A stretch of DNA of 64,000 nt from Nematostella vectensis (lineage: Eukaryota; Cnidaria; Anthozoa; Actiniaria; Edwardsiidae), in the NCBI RefSeq assembly GCF_932526225.1, contig NC_064037.1:4431203-4495202 (forward strand), given 5' to 3'. Position numbers and translations under genes: made by a program. Below, piece after piece: positions 60,637-64,000 of the stretch. Under the pieces are notes generated by a model. It searched no databases, had not been told where the DNA came from, and saw nothing but the letters and a program-made list of their open reading frames with translations. Position 1 is the stretch's first letter; every line of letters starts with the position of its first letter.

Positions 60637-61243
60637 AGAACCCCACTGCACTTGATGGATATGTTATATTATCAGTTTGCAAAGAATGCCCGTTTCCAAT
60701 AAACGCCTCCTATCTATTGAACGCCACTTCTCGTCAGGTCCAAATCTGAGCGAAGTAGGGGGCTTTTAGCGGCAAAATAGTGCAACAAGAAGCAACTTAT
60801 GCAGCGCTTACGAAAAAGACTTTTTCTTTCAAAAATGGTTCATTTTCATTTAAACATTTTACTTTTTCGTCGTTCTTTCGCGAGACGAGCGCAATCAATT
60901 CTGTGTATATATTGGTTTAATTTGCCATCCAAAAGGTCACGTAATCTATAGCGCAAGTCCCCTAATGAACATAGTTCCAGTTATAACAAGAAATTTGGGC
61001 TATCCCAGTTTGAGTTAGTCGAGTTTTGCTATTCGTTGATTGAAGATGCTGTGGTTCGTGGCCGAAAAAGTTATCGGAATGGGATTCGATTTGAATTAAA
61101 ACCTACCCAAATCGGCTGAAAATGGAACCGACCCCGTGTATTCGTTCTAATTATGAGGCGCGCGCGTTTCGTCACGACCTCAATAATGACGTCACAATGG
61201 TAATCATACATTCCCGCAGTGCGCCAATGATCGGTATTTAGCC

Positions 61244-62052
61244 ATGCTTTGGCTTATCGTGGGCGCTATTTTAGGCACTATCTTAGGGATTGTTGAATAT
61301 CTCTACCCAGAACTACAGCTACTATATTTGCCGAAACTCATTGCAGGAAAGACATGTAATTGTAAGTAGAAAACGGAGATTGCAAAAGCTTGGGAAGCGA
61401 CTCTGTGGCTCCGCTAGTAGAACGCGTTCCATCTCAACAGCTTGCTTTATTATCTTTTAAGATACTCTGGTTTATTTGCCATGAGTGGAGTTAGATTCAG
61501 ATTTCTTTTGTTATTCCAGTGATTTTACAAATTGAAGGATCGTCATCTTCGGATCTACAATCAGGTAAATCCACTTATTTCAGTTTCAGGGCTTCTTGTC
61601 CGTCCGTCGGCCTGTTAATCTATCGGTCTTTCTGTTTGTCTTCTTATCTGCCTGTGTGTCTGTTTGTCTTCTACCTGTTTATCTTTATTTTCTATCATTT
61701 TTCTTCTTTCTGTCTCATTTTTCTTTTCTCATTTTTCGAATTGTCGATTTTCCTTCTTCTTTTTCTGCCTGTCTTCTTTCTTTCTTTTTCTTCCCTTTCT
61801 TTTTCTTTCATCGCGTCTCTTCTCCTATGACTTCTCTGTCTACCTGGTTATGTTTAGTTTAAGTACCCGACCCTCATTCTCCTTTTTCCCAGTGTTCCTG
61901 GAGGCAGGGCGCGGTAGTTTCGGATACTCGACGATCACACATATCCCAGATGTCCTTGGCACCAGTTTTAATTTGCCAGGTGAGTTTTTTTTTGTAAAAC
62001 GAAAAGAATTAAATAATGTGGTATGATAATACCACGGTTAATTTGCCAAAAA

Positions 62053-62083
<31 letters not shown>

Positions 62084-64000
62084 ACATAGCCAAGTCTGTT
62101 ACTTTACTAATGATATTTGATTGAAAGTTTCTCAGATACTTGATTGAATAAGACAATGGAAATGGATTCTTTGAGTCACTCGTTATGTGCAGAAGCTTAA
62201 AATGGCGGCGTGACTGGCTTTCTTTTATTTAACGCACAAGATTGTACGAAAAACTGTCGCTTACTTTTCAAGTAGAGTGTAATCCCAGAGCTTAGTAGGT
62301 TTAAAAGATGTATCACTTTATGTTTTCATTTCCGAGTAGTGAACATTGTGGCGGATGGCACAGCCCTCGCAGTCGTCCCCAATGAGGCACACCCACCCCC
62401 ATGGGAGCAGCACATCCCGTTCATCTGGACCTATCTGGCGACGACCGTGCTACTCGTCATTATCATCCTGCTGGTCGACGCCTTGACAAAGAGCGATGCT
62501 GAAATGCGAGTGTTAAAACGTAGACCAACGAGCAGACGGCACAAAAGGGTGAGTACATAGTGAGGTAGAGTGCGTAGCAAGCCAAAATGGTTGGAAAAGA
62601 ACAGAGACAGAGACGAGGCGCGCGAAGTCTACCCGTTATCTAAGTGAGGGCTTGCAGATGCTAATGATGTTAACCGCGTTCTGGTTGGCCTTGCGCGCGT
62701 TAGCCGCAATCTTGCGTTAGCCAAGAGGCGTACGGGGTCGGTTGCAAGGGTTCCCTTTCTCTGCATTAGCTCCATCCTTTCTTTCCTGGCGCGCGGGATC
62801 TATTCCTCATTTTTTCTTAAACCCTTTAAAAGTGAGGCAGTGCTGTGTTCTGGCATTTAGAAATGGGATTGGATCCTAAATATCCATCCATTTTTGACGT
62901 GAAACTAGTGCAAGAAAAGAATAACATATAACGTCACTGACACTTGTATCATCAGCTCAAAAAAAAAAAAAATCGCGGTGACTTTAAAAAAGTCAAACAG
63001 GAAATCTAGCTTCTAGACTCGTCCAAAAAGTACAAAAAGTACACACGGCCAGCGTCAAGTCTACACCAGCCGTCCTGAAATATTTAATGTTGTTTGTAAT
63101 AGGAAATGACGTTACAGGTCGACCAATACCCTAAGCTTACTCCCCATACATCCCCGAGCACAGGAAACCAGGTCTAAAAACCTGGGACTAGGCTGAGCAA
63201 AGTCCTTGAGATTTCGAAATTATGGAGATGTCATCTGGACTTTTCATCTCCATAGTGGTCTCCAGAAGCGACCCATAATAAATAACGATACCATTCACTT
63301 ATTTTCACAGAAGGACAAGAAATCTCGAGGTCTTAAAAGGCACAAGAAGCCTAAGAGTGTGCAGCTTCCTCTCTATAGGCTACCAAAGTCCAAGTCTCTC
63401 CCTGAGATGCGTACCCCTGCATTCACTGCCTTGCCTCGTTCAAGCTCCTTCAGTAACATGGACTTAAAGGGAGCCAAGCACTCCACACTTGAAGACGCGG
63501 TTTGCAGGATCCGAGCCCTTGCACAGTCCACTGTTATAACGACTGCAGGTCAATCACTTCTTGATGCTGTCAAAATCGATTGCATTTCGATTGCTAGGTC
63601 GAACTCCTTGCCAAGTATTATTGGGAACCCTCCTTCGGAGAGCGCTATAAAACCACGCTTGGTAAAAAGCCTGCCTGTTGCAGCAGCCGGCGCAAAATCT
63701 ACTGAGATTGGACCGACTGTACATACGCTCCGTAATTATAACCTAATCGGGAGACTTCTCACCCGCATCAAATTCAAAAACACAGGAACTAGATACACGG
63801 CGCAGGATAACAAGAACGAGGAGTCAAGGGGGAGGCTCAAAACCGTCCCAATGAAGATCGCAAAGTTTAAAACATCCTCCATTTCTGATTTAACGGCTGG
63901 GAGCAAGAAGGCCACAGGGCGAGACAAAGCTTCTACTCAAAGATCCATTTCCGAGCCTTCCTTGTCAGTAGGAAGATCTAGCAAGGGTCAAGACCATCTG
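61244..64000 (+). CDS. Membrane protein with expected C76-like domain, copy 2 (partial, cut by window edge)
   Basis: Exons 61244-61361, 61520-61564, 61893-61979, 62340-62548 and 63311 to beyond 64000 match copy 1 in length, phase and splice sites, and the visible coding sequence is open throughout. Amino acid changes are few (for example DVLGTSF for DVFGTSF, LKRHKK for LQRHKK, and Val to Ile in the membrane span). The signal or anchor segment, membrane span and basic tail are present; the protease exon would lie outside the window, so its state is unknown. The CRE upstream is also kept. Confidence 0.8.

Larger units (their letters stand above)
53737..64000 (+). repeat. Tandem segmental duplication, ~6.9-kb unit
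   Basis: 53734 onward matches 60637 onward to the window edge, with an offset of about 6.9 kb (start codons 54348 and 61244). Exons and introns align nearly base for base. Differences are scattered point changes, an extra ~80 bp of pyrimidine-rich sequence in intron 2 of copy 2, and short-repeat length changes. The foldback remnant at 53857-54070 is in both copies, so it inserted before the duplication. Confidence 0.95.

Noticed and set aside
61519-62026. Plus-strand frames of 88-120 codons in intron 2-3 of copy 2
   Set aside because: Pyrimidine-rich intron sequence gives Ser/Phe/Leu-rich translations; the true exons are 61520-61564 and 61893-61979.
1-64000. CRISPR arrays, operons, bacterial promoters or ribosome binding sites
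   Set aside because: Spliced animal genes dominate; the tandem repeats lack unique spacers of CRISPR type.

Overview
This is animal nuclear DNA: split genes with GT-AG introns, four multi-exon genes that I could thread exon by exon, many foldback (MITE-like) transposons and several large minisatellites. The gene content (AHI1/Jouberin, CENPJ/CPAP, fructosamine-3-kinase, and a membrane protein with a C76-like cysteine protease domain), the intron density and the repeats suggest an invertebrate metazoan. An anthozoan cnidarian such as a sea anemone is my best guess; the species is inference.

Layout. 1-3.9 kb: a foldback element and a ~32-copy, ~65-bp minisatellite with a variable C tract. 3.9-28.3 kb, minus strand: AHI1 in 35 inferred coding exons (sum 3753 nt, frame closed, 1250 aa). 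Its 5.6-kb intron at 9.65-15.26 kb holds two intronless FERM-domain genes, one intact and one frameshifted. 29.6-30.4 kb, minus: a possible small gene of unknown function. 30.8-42.7 kb, minus: CENPJ in 23 inferred exons (sum 4203 nt, 1400 aa). 43.1-50.5 kb, plus: fructosamine-3-kinase, divergent from CENPJ across 313 bp, in 8 exons (306 aa). Its intron 5 holds a 2-kb minisatellite that runs into the 3' splice site, and intron 7 holds a 1.08-kb TA-flanked element. 50.5-54.3 kb: intergenic, with a 30-bp minisatellite. 54.3-59.5 kb, plus: a single-span membrane protein (868 aa) with a C-terminal cysteine protease domain of the herpesvirus-tegument-like (C76) deubiquitinase type. 60.6-64.0 kb: a second, younger tandem copy of that gene, cut by the window edge.

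AHI1 and CENPJ are both centrosome/cilium genes and lie in tandem on the same strand. The most striking pattern not explained by ordinary annotation is that exon edges, with their splice sites, have been tandemly copied into the neighbouring intron at six or more places in three unrelated genes. In addition, one minisatellite has become part of a splice acceptor region and another repeats a splice-donor-like sequence about 47 times. The main gene-level find is the duplicated membrane-anchored C76-like protease gene, which has an alternative last exon that would remove the protease.
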